Assembly (NCBI RefSeq): GCF_003003035.1
Contig: NZ_PVTS01000018.1
Span: 49,971-113,970 of the forward strand
Length of the DNA stretch: 64,000 nucleotides
Source of the DNA: Marinilabilia salmonicolor
Lineage (GTDB): Bacteria > Bacteroidota > Bacteroidia > Bacteroidales > Marinilabiliaceae
Reading direction: 5' to 3'
Below are positions 1 to 9,290 of the stretch, piece after piece (the first letter of the stretch is position 1; each line of letters starts with the position of its first letter). Below the pieces are notes generated by a model that saw nothing but the letters and a program-made list of their open reading frames with translations, made no database searches and was not told the origin of the DNA. A program made the translations under genes and the position numbers.

Positions 1-1427
1 TAGTACCAGGTATGCTCTTTTTCGGTGTTCCCGGCATAGCGCATCCAGATCAGGCGACCAAAGTGATTTCCGTCATATTGGTTCCATCCTCCGCCGAAGG
101 TAAAATCCAGCCCGGGCAGGAGGGACGCATTTCCCGAAAGGGTGGCGCCATAGAAATCATTGCCCATCCATTTGCGGCGTATCAGATCGGTGTTCTCAAT
201 GGTGGCATCTCCGATGTTGATATTGGGGAGGGCATAATCAGCAAAAGCCTCGTCTTCTTTGTACTGTTCGTAATATCCATCGCCACGTGTGTAGTGAAGG
301 GCGGCAGTAAAGTGGAGCCGGTCGCTGGGGGCCACGCTGTAAAAAAGCTGTGAGTGTGTTTGTTTGTAATTGTCGGTCTGGTCTTCGTAATACTGCTCGT
401 TGCCAAACTCGTCGGTGTAAACGCCCGCGGGATTGTATTTGCGGTTGGTTTCGAGCAGTTCCTGCGGTACACCCCACCAACTGATTCCGGTTTCCTGATC
501 ACCATGAAGAACGATCATCTTCAGGAAGCTGTGATCGAAGTGCATGGTTCCACTCAGGTAAAGGGACTGGTGGTCGGAAAAAGCATTGTGGATGTATCCG
601 TCGCTTTTCAGGCGGGAATAGCGGCCTTCGAAAGAGAATTTGTCGTTGATCATACCGGTTCCCATTCGCAGGCTGTTTTTGAGCGTGTTGAAAGATCCTG
701 CAGTGGAGGACAGTTCGGCATAGGCACGGGGCTCGCTGGTGGTGGTCTGAAAGTTGACGCTTGCCCCAAAAGCTGCTGAACCCTGGGTGGATGTACCTAC
801 CCCCCGTTGTATCTGAACATTTTCAACGGAGTTGGCAAAATCGGGCATGTTGGCCCAGAAAACACCTTGGCTTTCGGCGTCATTTACCGGTACACCATTC
901 ATAGTCACATTGATTCGGGTAGGATCGGTTCCCCGAATGCGAAAAGCGGTGTATCCCAGGCCGGTGCCACTTTCCGAAGTGGTGATTAGTGAGGGGGTGA
1001 GCTTCAGCAGGGAGGGAATGTCATTTCCGGCTCCTGCCTTTTGCAGCTCCTCTCGTCCAAGGTCGGTATGAGCCACCGGTGTTTTGTTGCCGGCACGGTA
1101 GGCTGTGACCACAACCTCCTCGGTCAGATGTGAACGGGGTGTCAAAGTCACTTTGACGAAGCTGGTTTCCGAAAGATTGATACTTTGCCGAAGGCTCTCG
1201 AATCCTAGAAAAGAAACAGTTAGAGTTACTTGCTGTTGTTGGATCTTGGAGAGCTTAAACTCCCCCTCTTGATTGGTGACGGCTCCATGATTTCCCGGAT
1301 TTACTAGCACCGAAGCACCCGTCAGTAATTCTCCTTCGGGAGTGGATACCACACCGCTTAAATGGTTTTGTGAAAACATTTGGGTCGAAAAGAAAATCAG
1401 ACCCACAATCAAAAATAATTTTTGCAT
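1..1427 (-). CDS. TonB-dependent outer-membrane receptor, thiamine type (3' part outside window)
   Basis: This is the first ~475 codons of a TonB-dependent receptor that runs off the left edge. The ATG at 1427 is followed by a signal peptide (MQKLFLIVGLIFFSTQMFSQ), a carboxypeptidase-regulatory-like beta-sandwich (about residues 22-100, with GVVSTPEGELLTGASV), then a plug domain (about 115-225, with FRIRGTDPTR, NGVPVNDAE and GSAAFGASV) and the start of the beta-barrel. A TPP riboswitch ends about 50 bases upstream of the start codon, and a second lies further up. Thiamine-regulated outer-membrane receptors of this kind are known in Bacteroidota, where they import thiamine or its precursors with TonB-ExbBD energy. 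The substrate assignment therefore rests on the riboswitch, not on the barrel itself. Downstream partners such as a PnuT-type inner-membrane transporter or a thiamine kinase would lie outside the window. Confidence 0.9.
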   Translation of the reverse strand, partial: MQKLFLIVGLIFFSTQMFSQNHLSGVVSTPEGELLTGASVLVNPGNHGAVTNQEGEFKLSKIQQQQVTLTVSFLGFESLRQSINLSETSFVKVTLTPRSHLTEEVVVTAYRAGNKTPVAHTDLGREELQKAGAGNDIPSLLKLTPSLITTSESGTGLGYTAFRIRGTDPTRINVTMNGVPVNDAESQGVFWANMPDFANSVENVQIQRGVGTSTQGSAAFGASVNFQTTTSEPRAYAELSSTAGSFNTLKNSLRMGTGMINDKFSFEGRYSRLKSDGYIHNAFSDHQSLYLSGTMHFDHSFLKMIVLHGDQETGISWWGVPQELLETNRKYNPAGVYTDEFGNEQYYEDQTDNYKQTHSQLFYSVAPSDRLHFTAALHYTRGDGYYEQYKEDEAFADYALPNINIGDATIENTDLIRRKWMGNDFYGATLSGNASLLPGLDFTFGGGWNQYDGNHFGRLIWMRYAGNTEKEHTWY

Positions 1428-1477
1428 GACAAAGCAGTTAAAGTTTAAAATAAAACTGAACTGCAATGAGGAAAATA

Positions 1478-1552
1478 TCATACATTCCCTTGCCGGCATT
1501 ACCCGGCCAGGTTCAGAGGGTATGATCTCAGCCTTATATCAGGCACCCCATT
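1478..1552 (-). promoter_or_regulatory. TPP riboswitch (THI element), proximal copy
   Basis: Read on the minus strand the segment has the THI-box blocks in order: GGGGTGCC, GGCTGAGATCATACCC, GAACCTG, then CCGGGTAATGCCGGCAAGGGA split over the closing stem. These are the conserved thiamine-pyrophosphate aptamer cores. It ends about 50 bases before the receptor ATG at 1427, a distance that suits translational control or a short attenuator. I did not find a clear U-tract terminator between aptamer and start. Confidence 0.93.
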
Positions 1553-1570
1553 GTAGTTAAAATAGTGTCA

Positions 1571-1750
1571 GTCCATAAAGCACCATTTGCTTCGTTACGC
1601 TTGCCGCCAAAATACTCATCCCGATTGTGCTTTTTGTTGGTTTTTTATTTAAAAAACCTTACAAAAGCTACTTCGGGACTCCGTTTTTGGCGTCATCGCA
1701 AGCCCCCAAAAAAAAAATCGGGGCAGGCTTTGCAACTGGCACTTTCTGAC
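1571..1750 (+). repeat. Dispersed palindromic repeat R1, copy 1
   Basis: The copy starts GTCCATAAAGCACCATTTGC and ends GGCACTTTCTGAC, so the ends are imperfect inverted repeats of each other. Inside lies a second palindrome, GCAAGCCCC against GGGGCAGGCTTTGC. Two further copies occur at 24262-24371 (opposite orientation) and 24832-24966. No ORF is carried. It sits exactly between the two TPP riboswitches. Confidence 0.75.
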
Positions 1751-1920
1751 CAAACACATAGAATTGTACAATTGCTGCTAACTCGATACACAGCATTTTA
1801 TTAGTGATTAGTTTTTAGTCAGTAGTTAATAGAATCTTCAGACAGATGAGTTTAATCATCTATTCTCTACTGCCTATTCACCAAAAACTAAAACAACCGG
1901 GAATGATTATAAAAGGAGGG

Positions 1921-1996
1921 AACATCTCCCTGCGCCGGCATTATCCGTCTCAGGTTCAAAGGGTCTGTTCTCAGCCATTCATTGGGCACCCCCGAT
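1921..1996 (-). promoter_or_regulatory. TPP riboswitch (THI element), distal copy
   Basis: The minus strand reads GGGGGTGCCC, GGCTGAGAACAGACCC, TTTGAACCTG, then GGATAATGCCGGCGCAGGGA, a complete thiamine-pyrophosphate aptamer distinct in sequence from the proximal copy. No ORF of useful length starts between this aptamer and the proximal one, so both appear to act on the same receptor transcript or the distal one is a relic of a lost gene. Confidence 0.9.
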
Positions 1997-2177
1997 TTGT
2001 GGTTGCAAATATAAACAGGTTTTTGAGAATAGAAAAGGATTTACGGGTCTGAAATCCGGAAAATCAAAACAAATCAAAAAACAATCAGGATATACACCAA
2101 ATTTTCTCTATTTTCGTTGTTTAAAACAATACTGGAAACTCCTGTTAGGGATTGGTTTGAATAATCTTAATGATACC

Positions 2178-5100
2178 ATGATAAAACGATACATCTTTTC
2201 GGTTTTTATTTTGTTTTTTGCTGCTGTTTTCTTCTCTGCAGCACAGGAATCATATGATGTCCGGCAGCCTGAGCGGCTTTTTGATGAGGCCCTGGAGCAT
2301 TATCGGAATGAGCGCTACGGACTGGCCCGATCATTGTTTGAAAATCTGGAACAAAAATTTGCCCCGGGGCAGAGCAATCTGAAAGCTGAGTCAGCATACT
2401 ATGCGGCCTTGTCGGCTTCCATGCTCGAAAACGAGGATGCTGAGGATATGCTCGAAGCCTTTTTGATCGATTATCCCGAAAGCGGTATGCGTCCGTATGT
2501 TTACAAACGGCTGGGCGATATGGAGTATGAAGAGGGTAAATATCGTCAGGCAGGACGTCAGTATCGTTATGTAGATGCCCGGAAACTGGATCGCGAAACG
2601 CGCATCGATTTCCGATTCAAATCGGGTTACTGCCACTTTGTGGAGGGCGAAAATGAGCAGGCACTGTCTGCATTCTCAGAGATCAGAAATGTGGATTCCG
2701 AATGGTGGGGGGCTGCCAATTATTATTATGCACACATTCAGTACGAACAAGGCAATTACAATGCCGCCTTATCCATTTTTGAAAAGCTGAAGGATGAACC
2801 GGGCTTTGGGGCAGAAGTGCCATTTTATATTACGCAGATTTATTACCTGCAGGAGGAATACCGTAAAGCGATCGAATATGGTGTGCCTTTGGTTAAGGAA
2901 GCCCGCGGAACACGAAAGGGCGATATGGCTCAGGCCGTCGGCAACGCTTATTATGCTGTAAATGACTATGACAAGGCAGCTGAATATCTGAGTCTGGCTG
3001 TGGATCTGGTGGAAGAACCTCCCCGACAGGACTACTATCACCTGGGGATGAGTTTTTATCATCTGAAAGAATATGAAAATGCAGCCGGAGCTTTTTCTCA
3101 GGTTACCGGCAAAAAAGATGTGATGGCTCAAAATGCTTTCTTTCATTTGGGAGATTGTCACCTGAAGCTGAATGATAAAAAACGGGCAAGGGTTGCTTTT
3201 GAGGCTGCCTCTGAGATGGAGTATGACCTGGCCATTACCGAAGAGGCCATGTTTAATTACATTAAGTTGAATTATGAACTCTCTTTTTCTCCGTTTAATG
3301 AAATTATCGACAGCTTTACTGGTTTTATTGATCGTTTTCCTGAAAGCAGGTATATCGACGAAGCCTGGCAATATCTGGGGCAGGCATTGCTGACCAGCCG
3401 AAATTATAAGCAGGCACTGGAGGCATTGGAGCAGGTAAAAAATAAAACTGCGGATAATTATCGGGCATTGCAGAGAATCGCCTATCACAGAGGTCTGGAG
3501 TTGTTTAACAATTTGAGGTTCGATCAGGCGATTGATATGCTGCAATACAGTCTGCAATACGGAGAGTACGATCGTGACCTGAAGGTAAAGGCACGTTACT
3601 GGCTGGGCGAGGCTTATTATCGACAGGCCAGGTATAATAAAGCGATTGAGAATTTTGACATATTTATTCGAACTCCTGGTTCTTACGGACTGGAAGAGTT
3701 CAATACTGCCCATTACAACATCGGATATGCATGGTTTAAACAAAAGAATTACGATCAGGCAGCTTCCTGGTTCAGGAAATATGAAAACCTGATGGGAAGC
3801 CGACAGAATCCTATGTTGGGTGATGCGCTGAACCGCATTGGAGATTCATTTTTTATGAAACGTGACTTTTCCAGGGCCATCAGTTATTATGAGCGGGCCA
3901 CGAATGTGCCCGGAACAAATGCTGATTATGCGATGTATCAGAAAGCTTTTGCCATGGGCATCGATCAGAATCACCGTGGGAAAATCGAGCAATTGGAAGA
4001 ACTGGTGGATCGCTATCCCGAATCGTCTTATGTGGATGATGCCTACTATGAAATGGGGCGGTCTTATGTGGCACTGAATGATCTTACCTCCGCCATACGT
4101 ATGTACAAAACCATTAAGGAGCAATATCCGCGAAGTAATTTTTCAAAGAAAGCAATGTTGCAACTGGGGCTGGTTTATTACAACAGTGATGATCTGGATC
4201 AATCTTTGGCTTTCTATAAGCGGGTGGTGAATGAGTTTCCGGGAACTCCTGAGGCAGAAGATGCCTTGCTGGGAATCAGAAATATTTATCTCGACCGCAA
4301 TGATGCGGATGGCTTTATTGCATACTCCCGTCAGGTTGGCGGATTTGCCAGTATCGATGAGCGTCAGGAAGATTCCCTCTCGTATGTGACCGCCGAGAAA
4401 CTCTATATGCAAAATAAGTGCTTACAGGCAATCAATCAGTTTGAATCTTATTTGCGGAAATATCCCAACGGACGGTTTGCTGTGAATGCTCATTTCTACA
4501 AAGCCGATTGTCAGTTCCGTAATGAAGATTATGAAAATGCCCGTCAGTCATTTGAATTTGTGGCTTCACGCCCGGGTAATATTTTCATGGAAGATGCCTT
4601 AATTGGCGTGGCACGGATAAGCTATCATCAGGAACGTTACGAGGATGCTTTGGGATATTATGAACGACTTGAGATGGAAGCGGAGAAGGAGGAGAGTCGT
4701 CGTGAAGCTTTGATAGGTCAGATGCGTTGCCTTGGTAAAATGGACGATCGTCCGGGATATGTTACCCGATTGGCGGAGCGAGTGCTTGCTGATGCCAAAA
4801 CATCACCGGAAGTTGCCAGGGAGGCTCGATACCTTAAGGCCAATGCTCACCTGGAGTTGGGTGAGACGGATCTGGCGCTGGAGGAGTTCCAGAGTTTAAA
4901 GGTCAATCCCAGTTCACCCGAAGGAGCTGAAGCCCGTTACCGGGTGGCTGATATTTTATATCAACGCAACAATATTGATAAGGCGGAGGAAGAAATTTTC
5001 GATTTTGTGAATGTGGGAACGCCTCATCAGTACTGGATTGCCCGTTGCTTCCTGTTATTGGCCGATATTTATGAAAATCGTGGAGAGCTTTTCCAGGCTC

Positions 5101-5207
5101 GTCAGTACATCGAAAGTTTGCTGGAGAATTACAAAGAGACAGATGATGATATCCGCCAACGTGCCAATAAGCGGTTGAATGAGCTTGAAAAAGCACAGTC
5201 AGAATAA
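2178..5207 (+). CDS. Secreted tetratricopeptide-repeat protein
   Basis: A 1009-residue protein made almost wholly of TPR-like helical repeats (A..Y....YY..A...F..), for example around residues 50-110, 200-330, 480-560 and 620-720. The reading frame is open from a TTG at 2157, but I place the start at the ATG at 2178 because a signal peptide follows directly (MIKRYIFSVFILFFAAVFFSAAQ). It is therefore probably periplasmic or outer-membrane associated. The next gene, a beta-barrel, begins about 50 bases downstream on the same strand, and the pair looks like an operon. TPR proteins of this size in Bacteroidota often act as periplasmic scaffolds, but nothing in the sequence fixes the partner. The function is unknown. 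Confidence 0.85.
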   Translation: MIKRYIFSVFILFFAAVFFSAAQESYDVRQPERLFDEALEHYRNERYGLARSLFENLEQKFAPGQSNLKAESAYYAALSASMLENEDAEDMLEAFLIDYPESGMRPYVYKRLGDMEYEEGKYRQAGRQYRYVDARKLDRETRIDFRFKSGYCHFVEGENEQALSAFSEIRNVDSEWWGAANYYYAHIQYEQGNYNAALSIFEKLKDEPGFGAEVPFYITQIYYLQEEYRKAIEYGVPLVKEARGTRKGDMAQAVGNAYYAVNDYDKAAEYLSLAVDLVEEPPRQDYYHLGMSFYHLKEYENAAGAFSQVTGKKDVMAQNAFFHLGDCHLKLNDKKRARVAFEAASEMEYDLAITEEAMFNYIKLNYELSFSPFNEIIDSFTGFIDRFPESRYIDEAWQYLGQALLTSRNYKQALEALEQVKNKTADNYRALQRIAYHRGLELFNNLRFDQAIDMLQYSLQYGEYDRDLKVKARYWLGEAYYRQARYNKAIENFDIFIRTPGSYGLEEFNTAHYNIGYAWFKQKNYDQAASWFRKYENLMGSRQNPMLGDALNRIGDSFFMKRDFSRAISYYERATNVPGTNADYAMYQKAFAMGIDQNHRGKIEQLEELVDRYPESSYVDDAYYEMGRSYVALNDLTSAIRMYKTIKEQYPRSNFSKKAMLQLGLVYYNSDDLDQSLAFYKRVVNEFPGTPEAEDALLGIRNIYLDRNDADGFIAYSRQVGGFASIDERQEDSLSYVTAEKLYMQNKCLQAINQFESYLRKYPNGRFAVNAHFYKADCQFRNEDYENARQSFEFVASRPGNIFMEDALIGVARISYHQERYEDALGYYERLEMEAEKEESRREALIGQMRCLGKMDDRPGYVTRLAERVLADAKTSPEVAREARYLKANAHLELGETDLALEEFQSLKVNPSSPEGAEARYRVADILYQRNNIDKAEEEIFDFVNVGTPHQYWIARCFLLLADIYENRGELFQARQYIESLLENYKETDDDIRQRANKRLNELEKAQSE

Positions 5208-5258
5208 TTCAGGTAACGCAAAAATGATTAATTGTTCAGGAATTTTAGCAAAGAACTT

Positions 5259-7013
5259 ATGAAGACCATCAATATTTTTACCCTGTTTGCAATTCTTTTA
5301 ATAGCTGTCGGAGTTAAGGCTCAGGAGCCATTGAGTCAGGATGTAAGAGTAGTGCGTGAGTTTGACCCCACTGTGTCGGATGCCATGAAAATCAATCGGA
5401 TGCCTGACAGGGAAGACACCCTGGAGATAAACCCTCAGTTTAACTATCGGGTGGTGGGACAACCATTGTCCGGGACACCGGAAGTGGAACCTTTGAGTGC
5501 TGCCCGGCTGGCCCGTCAGCGCAAAGGGGAGCTTTATCCCTCGTATGTCCGGGCCGGTCTGGGTAATTATGAAACCCTGTTTGGGGATGTTCTTTACAAC
5601 ATCACACGCAACGAGAAGTTTGCTTTTGCTCTGGCACTTGGGCAGGAGTCTTCCTGGGGGGATATAGAACTGGAAGATGGCACCTCTTCGGATGCTCCAC
5701 TGCACAAAACCAATGGAGGGGTTTATCTGCGCCATTTTTTTGATGATAAAACGGTTGAGTTTGATATGGATTTTAATCGCAGAGCCTATGAATATTATGG
5801 GCTTCACACGATTGATGCTGCAGAGGGATCCACGGTTTTTTATGAAACCCCGGATGGAAGTCTGGTAAGAGGAAATGCTTTGATTCCTGACAGAAAACAA
5901 CGGCAGACTGCTTTTGATTTGCATTTGGGGTTGCTGGGGCAACAATCGGATGTTGACGATACCCGCTACCATCTTGGGTTTGATTACGGAGCCTTTGATA
6001 ATTATACCGGGGTTGGGGAGAATCGTTTCTCTCTGTGGGGGGATGTTAAACTGCCTTTTGGCGGACTTGCCCTGCATTTGGATGGCGATGTTACCTACAA
6101 TCAGGTAAATGCACCCAAGGGCGAGAATGAGATGCCTTCACTTTGGACTTTTGAGGAGCGTGAACAGATTTTTCTCACCCTGAATCCTAAAATGGTGATT
6201 CCCGGGGATAAATTGAGTGTGGAGGTCGGCGTAAATGCCACAGGGGAATTCTCCGGAACCGAAGAGTTTTTTCTTTCACCGCATGTGAAGGGAGACCTTG
6301 TGATTGCTGAGGGAATTGTATCTACTTTTCTGGGGATGACCGGCGAGGTTCGGCCGGGGTATTATCGCGATATGATGGAGGAAAATCCGTTTTTGTCCCC
6401 GGATGTTCTGGTGGAGACTGCGCATTCCAATATTCGGGGATTTGCGGGTGTAAAAGGAAACTTCAGCAGTGCCACCTCTTTTACGGCTCGTCTGGATTAT
6501 GAATTTATTGAAAATGAGCATTTTTATGTAAATAGATTTTTTAGTCAGAATGCTGCCTCCAATTATGGGATGAGCAATCTGTTTGATGTGATTTACGACG
6601 ATGTTACGTTGCTTACACTAAGTGGGGAGTTGCTTGTACGACCCGTCCGAGAACTTGACATTGTCCTTAAAGGTGCTTACTATGGCTGGGAGATGGATGT
6701 TTTGGCTCAGGCCTGGCACAAACCGGAGATGGAAATAGGCTTGCGGGCCGGATACCAGTTTAACGAAGAATTGAGATTGGATGCTGCCTTTAATTTATAC
6801 GGAGATCGAAAGGCATATGATCCCAATGAAGTCAATGGAGTGAAGATGCTTAAATCGGTGGCCGACTTTAATTTGGGCGGAAATTATCAATTAAATAAAA
6901 GAATGCATTTTTTTGCCAGAATTCAGAATATATTTGCAGCCAAGTATTATCAGTGGTCCGGCTACCCGATGCAGGGGATCAACTTTAGAGTGGGAGCGGG
7001 CTATTCATTTTAA
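5259..7013 (+). CDS. Predicted outer-membrane beta-barrel protein (TonB-receptor-like barrel without plug)
   Basis: The start is set at the ATG at 5259, where a signal peptide begins (MKTINIFTLFAILLIAVGVKA); an upstream TTG at 5232 would only add nine residues. The mature N-terminus carries a short conserved-looking segment (VREFDPTVSDAMKI, about residues 32-45). The rest alternates polar and hydrophobic residues in strand-length runs and ends in aromatic FRVGAGYSF, the usual C-terminal strand of an outer-membrane barrel. About 584 residues, no plug domain is visible, so it is not a canonical TonB receptor. It is paired with the TPR gene upstream. Similar TPR/barrel pairs occur in this phylum, but I cannot assign a substrate. 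Confidence 0.8.
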   Translation: MKTINIFTLFAILLIAVGVKAQEPLSQDVRVVREFDPTVSDAMKINRMPDREDTLEINPQFNYRVVGQPLSGTPEVEPLSAARLARQRKGELYPSYVRAGLGNYETLFGDVLYNITRNEKFAFALALGQESSWGDIELEDGTSSDAPLHKTNGGVYLRHFFDDKTVEFDMDFNRRAYEYYGLHTIDAAEGSTVFYETPDGSLVRGNALIPDRKQRQTAFDLHLGLLGQQSDVDDTRYHLGFDYGAFDNYTGVGENRFSLWGDVKLPFGGLALHLDGDVTYNQVNAPKGENEMPSLWTFEEREQIFLTLNPKMVIPGDKLSVEVGVNATGEFSGTEEFFLSPHVKGDLVIAEGIVSTFLGMTGEVRPGYYRDMMEENPFLSPDVLVETAHSNIRGFAGVKGNFSSATSFTARLDYEFIENEHFYVNRFFSQNAASNYGMSNLFDVIYDDVTLLTLSGELLVRPVRELDIVLKGAYYGWEMDVLAQAWHKPEMEIGLRAGYQFNEELRLDAAFNLYGDRKAYDPNEVNGVKMLKSVADFNLGGNYQLNKRMHFFARIQNIFAAKYYQWSGYPMQGINFRVGAGYSF

Positions 7014-7120
7014 TTTAGGTTCATTCTTAATGGGGTAAAGTTTAGATTTTCTAATCGCTAATTTCTAACTTCTAACCTCAGAAAACATTATTAACAATAA
7101 AAATCTATATCGCTGTCGAA

Positions 7121-9013
7121 ATGAGAAAATGGCGTACCGAAGATTCTGTCGAACTGTATAACATCAGTGGCTGGGGAATCAACTATTTTTCTGTAAATGA
7201 GAAAGGAAATGTTGTGGCAACACCTCGTGGTGAGGGAGTTGAAGTTGATTTAAAAGAGCTGGTGGATGAATTGACACTGAGAGATGTGGAAGCTCCCATG
7301 CTGGTTCGTTTTCCGGATATTCTGGACAGTCGTATCGAAACAATGCAGAGCTGTTTCACAAAGGCTCGTGATGAGTATGAGTTTAAGGGACAGAATTTTA
7401 TTATTTACCCCATCAAGGTAAATCAGATGCGCCCGGTGGTGGAAGAGATTGTTGGGCATGGAAAGAAGGTGAATATTGGCCTGGAGGCCGGCTCAAAACC
7501 CGAACTGCATGCTGTTATTGCTACCAATACCGACAGCGACTCACTGATTGTCTGTAATGGGTACAAGGATGAAGCTTACATCGAACTCGCTCTGCTGGCT
7601 CAGAAAATGGGGCGAAGAATTTTTCTTGTGGTTGAAAAGCTGCATGAACTGAAAATGATTATCCGTATTGCCCGCCAGCTGAAGGTGAGACCTAATATCG
7701 GGATTCGCATTAAACTCGCCAGTACCGGAAGCGGTAAGTGGGAAGATTCGGGTGGTGATGTGAGTAAGTTCGGACTTACTTCCAGTGAATTGATCGAAGC
7801 ACTCGATTACCTGGAGGAACAAAAAATGAAGGACTGCCTGCGGCTGGTTCATTTTCACATTGGCAGTCAGGTAAATAAAATCCGCCGTATTAAAAGTGCC
7901 CTCAAAGAGGCTGCCCAGTTTTATGTAGAGCTCTTCAAACTGGGATTCAGCGTAGAGTTTGTGGATATTGGTGGCGGTCTGGGAGTCGATTACGACGGAA
8001 CCCGCTCAGCCAATAGCGAGAGCAGTATCAATTACAGCATCCAGGAATATGTGAACGATGCCGTCTATACCATGGTGGAAGCCAGTAACCGGCACGAAAT
8101 ACCACATCCCAACATCATTACGGAGTCCGGACGCTCACTTACAGCACACCACTCAGTGCTGATCTTTGAGGCGATGGAATCAACCTCTGTTCCCCAGTGG
8201 GATGAAGAGGAAGAAATTCAGGAGGATGATCATGAGTTGGTAAAAGATATGTATGCTCTTTGGGATACGCTGAATCAGCCACGAATGCTTGAGACCTGGC
8301 ATGATGCTCAACAGATCAGAGAAGAAGCGTTGGATCGTTTTAGTTTTGGACTGATTGATTTACGCACACGTGCTCAGGTGGAGCGCCTTTTTTGGTCTGT
8401 AGCCCGTGAGGTAGAGAGTATGGCTTCGAAACTGAAGCATGTTCCTGATGAGCTATCGAATCTGCGAAAGCTTCTGGCTGATAAATATTTCTGTAATTTC
8501 TCGCTGTTTCAGTCGCTACCCGACAGTTGGGCCATCGATCAGATTTTTCCTGTGATGCCCATTCATCGATTGAACGAGAAACCCGAACGCGTGGCTACTT
8601 TGCAGGATGCAACCTGCGACTCCGATGGCAAAATTGATAACTTTATATCCACCCGGAATTTCTCCTATTACCTGCCGGTACATAAGTTGAAGCGGGGTGA
8701 ATCGTACTACATCGGGGTTTTTCTGGTTGGAGCCTATCAGGAAATCCTGGGTGATATGCACAATCTGTTTGGAGACACCAATGCGGTGCATGTTTCCGTC
8801 AATGAAAATGGTTACAACATTGACCAGATTATTGATGGAGAAACCGTAGCCGAGGTGCTGGAATACGTGCAGTACAGTCCTAAGAAAATGGTGCGTGCAG
8901 TGGAAACCTGGGTGATGTCTTCTGTTAAGAAAGGCGTGATATCAGCCGAAGAAGGGAAAGAATTCTTGTCCAATTACCGGTCAGGTTTGTATGGTTATAC
9001 TTATTTGGAGTAG
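7121..9013 (+). CDS. speA: Biosynthetic arginine decarboxylase
   Basis: SpeA converts arginine to agmatine and CO2 in the cytoplasm, the first step of the agmatine route to putrescine and spermidine. The 630-residue length is usual for the family. The N-terminus (VELYNISGWGINYFSVNEKG) is typical, the PLP-binding lysine is in IIYPIKVNQ (Lys99), and the glycine-rich phosphate loop appears as EFVDIGGGLGVDYDG (about 285-300). The C-terminal domain has LPDSWAIDQIFPVMPIHRL, also characteristic. The start is the only ATG giving this N-terminus. It precedes argS, so two arginine-consuming enzymes are neighbours, but a 277-base gap with its own -7 element suggests separate transcription. Confidence 0.96.
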   Translation: MRKWRTEDSVELYNISGWGINYFSVNEKGNVVATPRGEGVEVDLKELVDELTLRDVEAPMLVRFPDILDSRIETMQSCFTKARDEYEFKGQNFIIYPIKVNQMRPVVEEIVGHGKKVNIGLEAGSKPELHAVIATNTDSDSLIVCNGYKDEAYIELALLAQKMGRRIFLVVEKLHELKMIIRIARQLKVRPNIGIRIKLASTGSGKWEDSGGDVSKFGLTSSELIEALDYLEEQKMKDCLRLVHFHIGSQVNKIRRIKSALKEAAQFYVELFKLGFSVEFVDIGGGLGVDYDGTRSANSESSINYSIQEYVNDAVYTMVEASNRHEIPHPNIITESGRSLTAHHSVLIFEAMESTSVPQWDEEEEIQEDDHELVKDMYALWDTLNQPRMLETWHDAQQIREEALDRFSFGLIDLRTRAQVERLFWSVAREVESMASKLKHVPDELSNLRKLLADKYFCNFSLFQSLPDSWAIDQIFPVMPIHRLNEKPERVATLQDATCDSDGKIDNFISTRNFSYYLPVHKLKRGESYYIGVFLVGAYQEILGDMHNLFGDTNAVHVSVNENGYNIDQIIDGETVAEVLEYVQYSPKKMVRAVETWVMSSVKKGVISAEEGKEFLSNYRSGLYGYTYLE

Positions 9014-9143
9014 GGAATAGTGCAAAGGGCATGGGGAATAGGGCATAGAGCAAAATTCTTGCTTTCCAATATTTAGGACGGGGCAGGTGTTTTCCTATAA
9101 TATTCTTTACAAATCATACTATTCTACTTTCTTTGCGTTTTGT

Positions 9144-9151
9144 TATCTTTG
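9144..9151 (+). promoter_or_regulatory. Candidate Bacteroidota -7 element for argS
   Basis: TATCTTTG matches the TAnnTTTG -7 consensus exactly, giving a predicted transcript start near 9158 and a leader of ~130 bases. No good TTTG is found 19-21 bases upstream, so the call is tentative. The rest of the speA-argS gap holds period-like strings (GGGAATAGTGC..., CTTCTGCCTTCTGCC) discussed under findings. Confidence 0.4.
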
Positions 9152-9290
9152 CACTCACTTTTTGGAACAATTTAGGGAGGGGCAGGAAGTTTTTTCTTCT
9201 GCCTTCTGCCTTTTATACTTCTGCCTGACCGGATTAATTAAGGGGAGATAAAAATTAAAAAAACCGGAATAAATAAAATCATTCATAATA

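Noticed and set aside
2769..3743. Long minus-strand ORF (324 codons) opposite the TPR gene
   Set aside because: Antisense shadow of a repetitive coding region; composition is not protein-like, and the plus strand is clearly coding.
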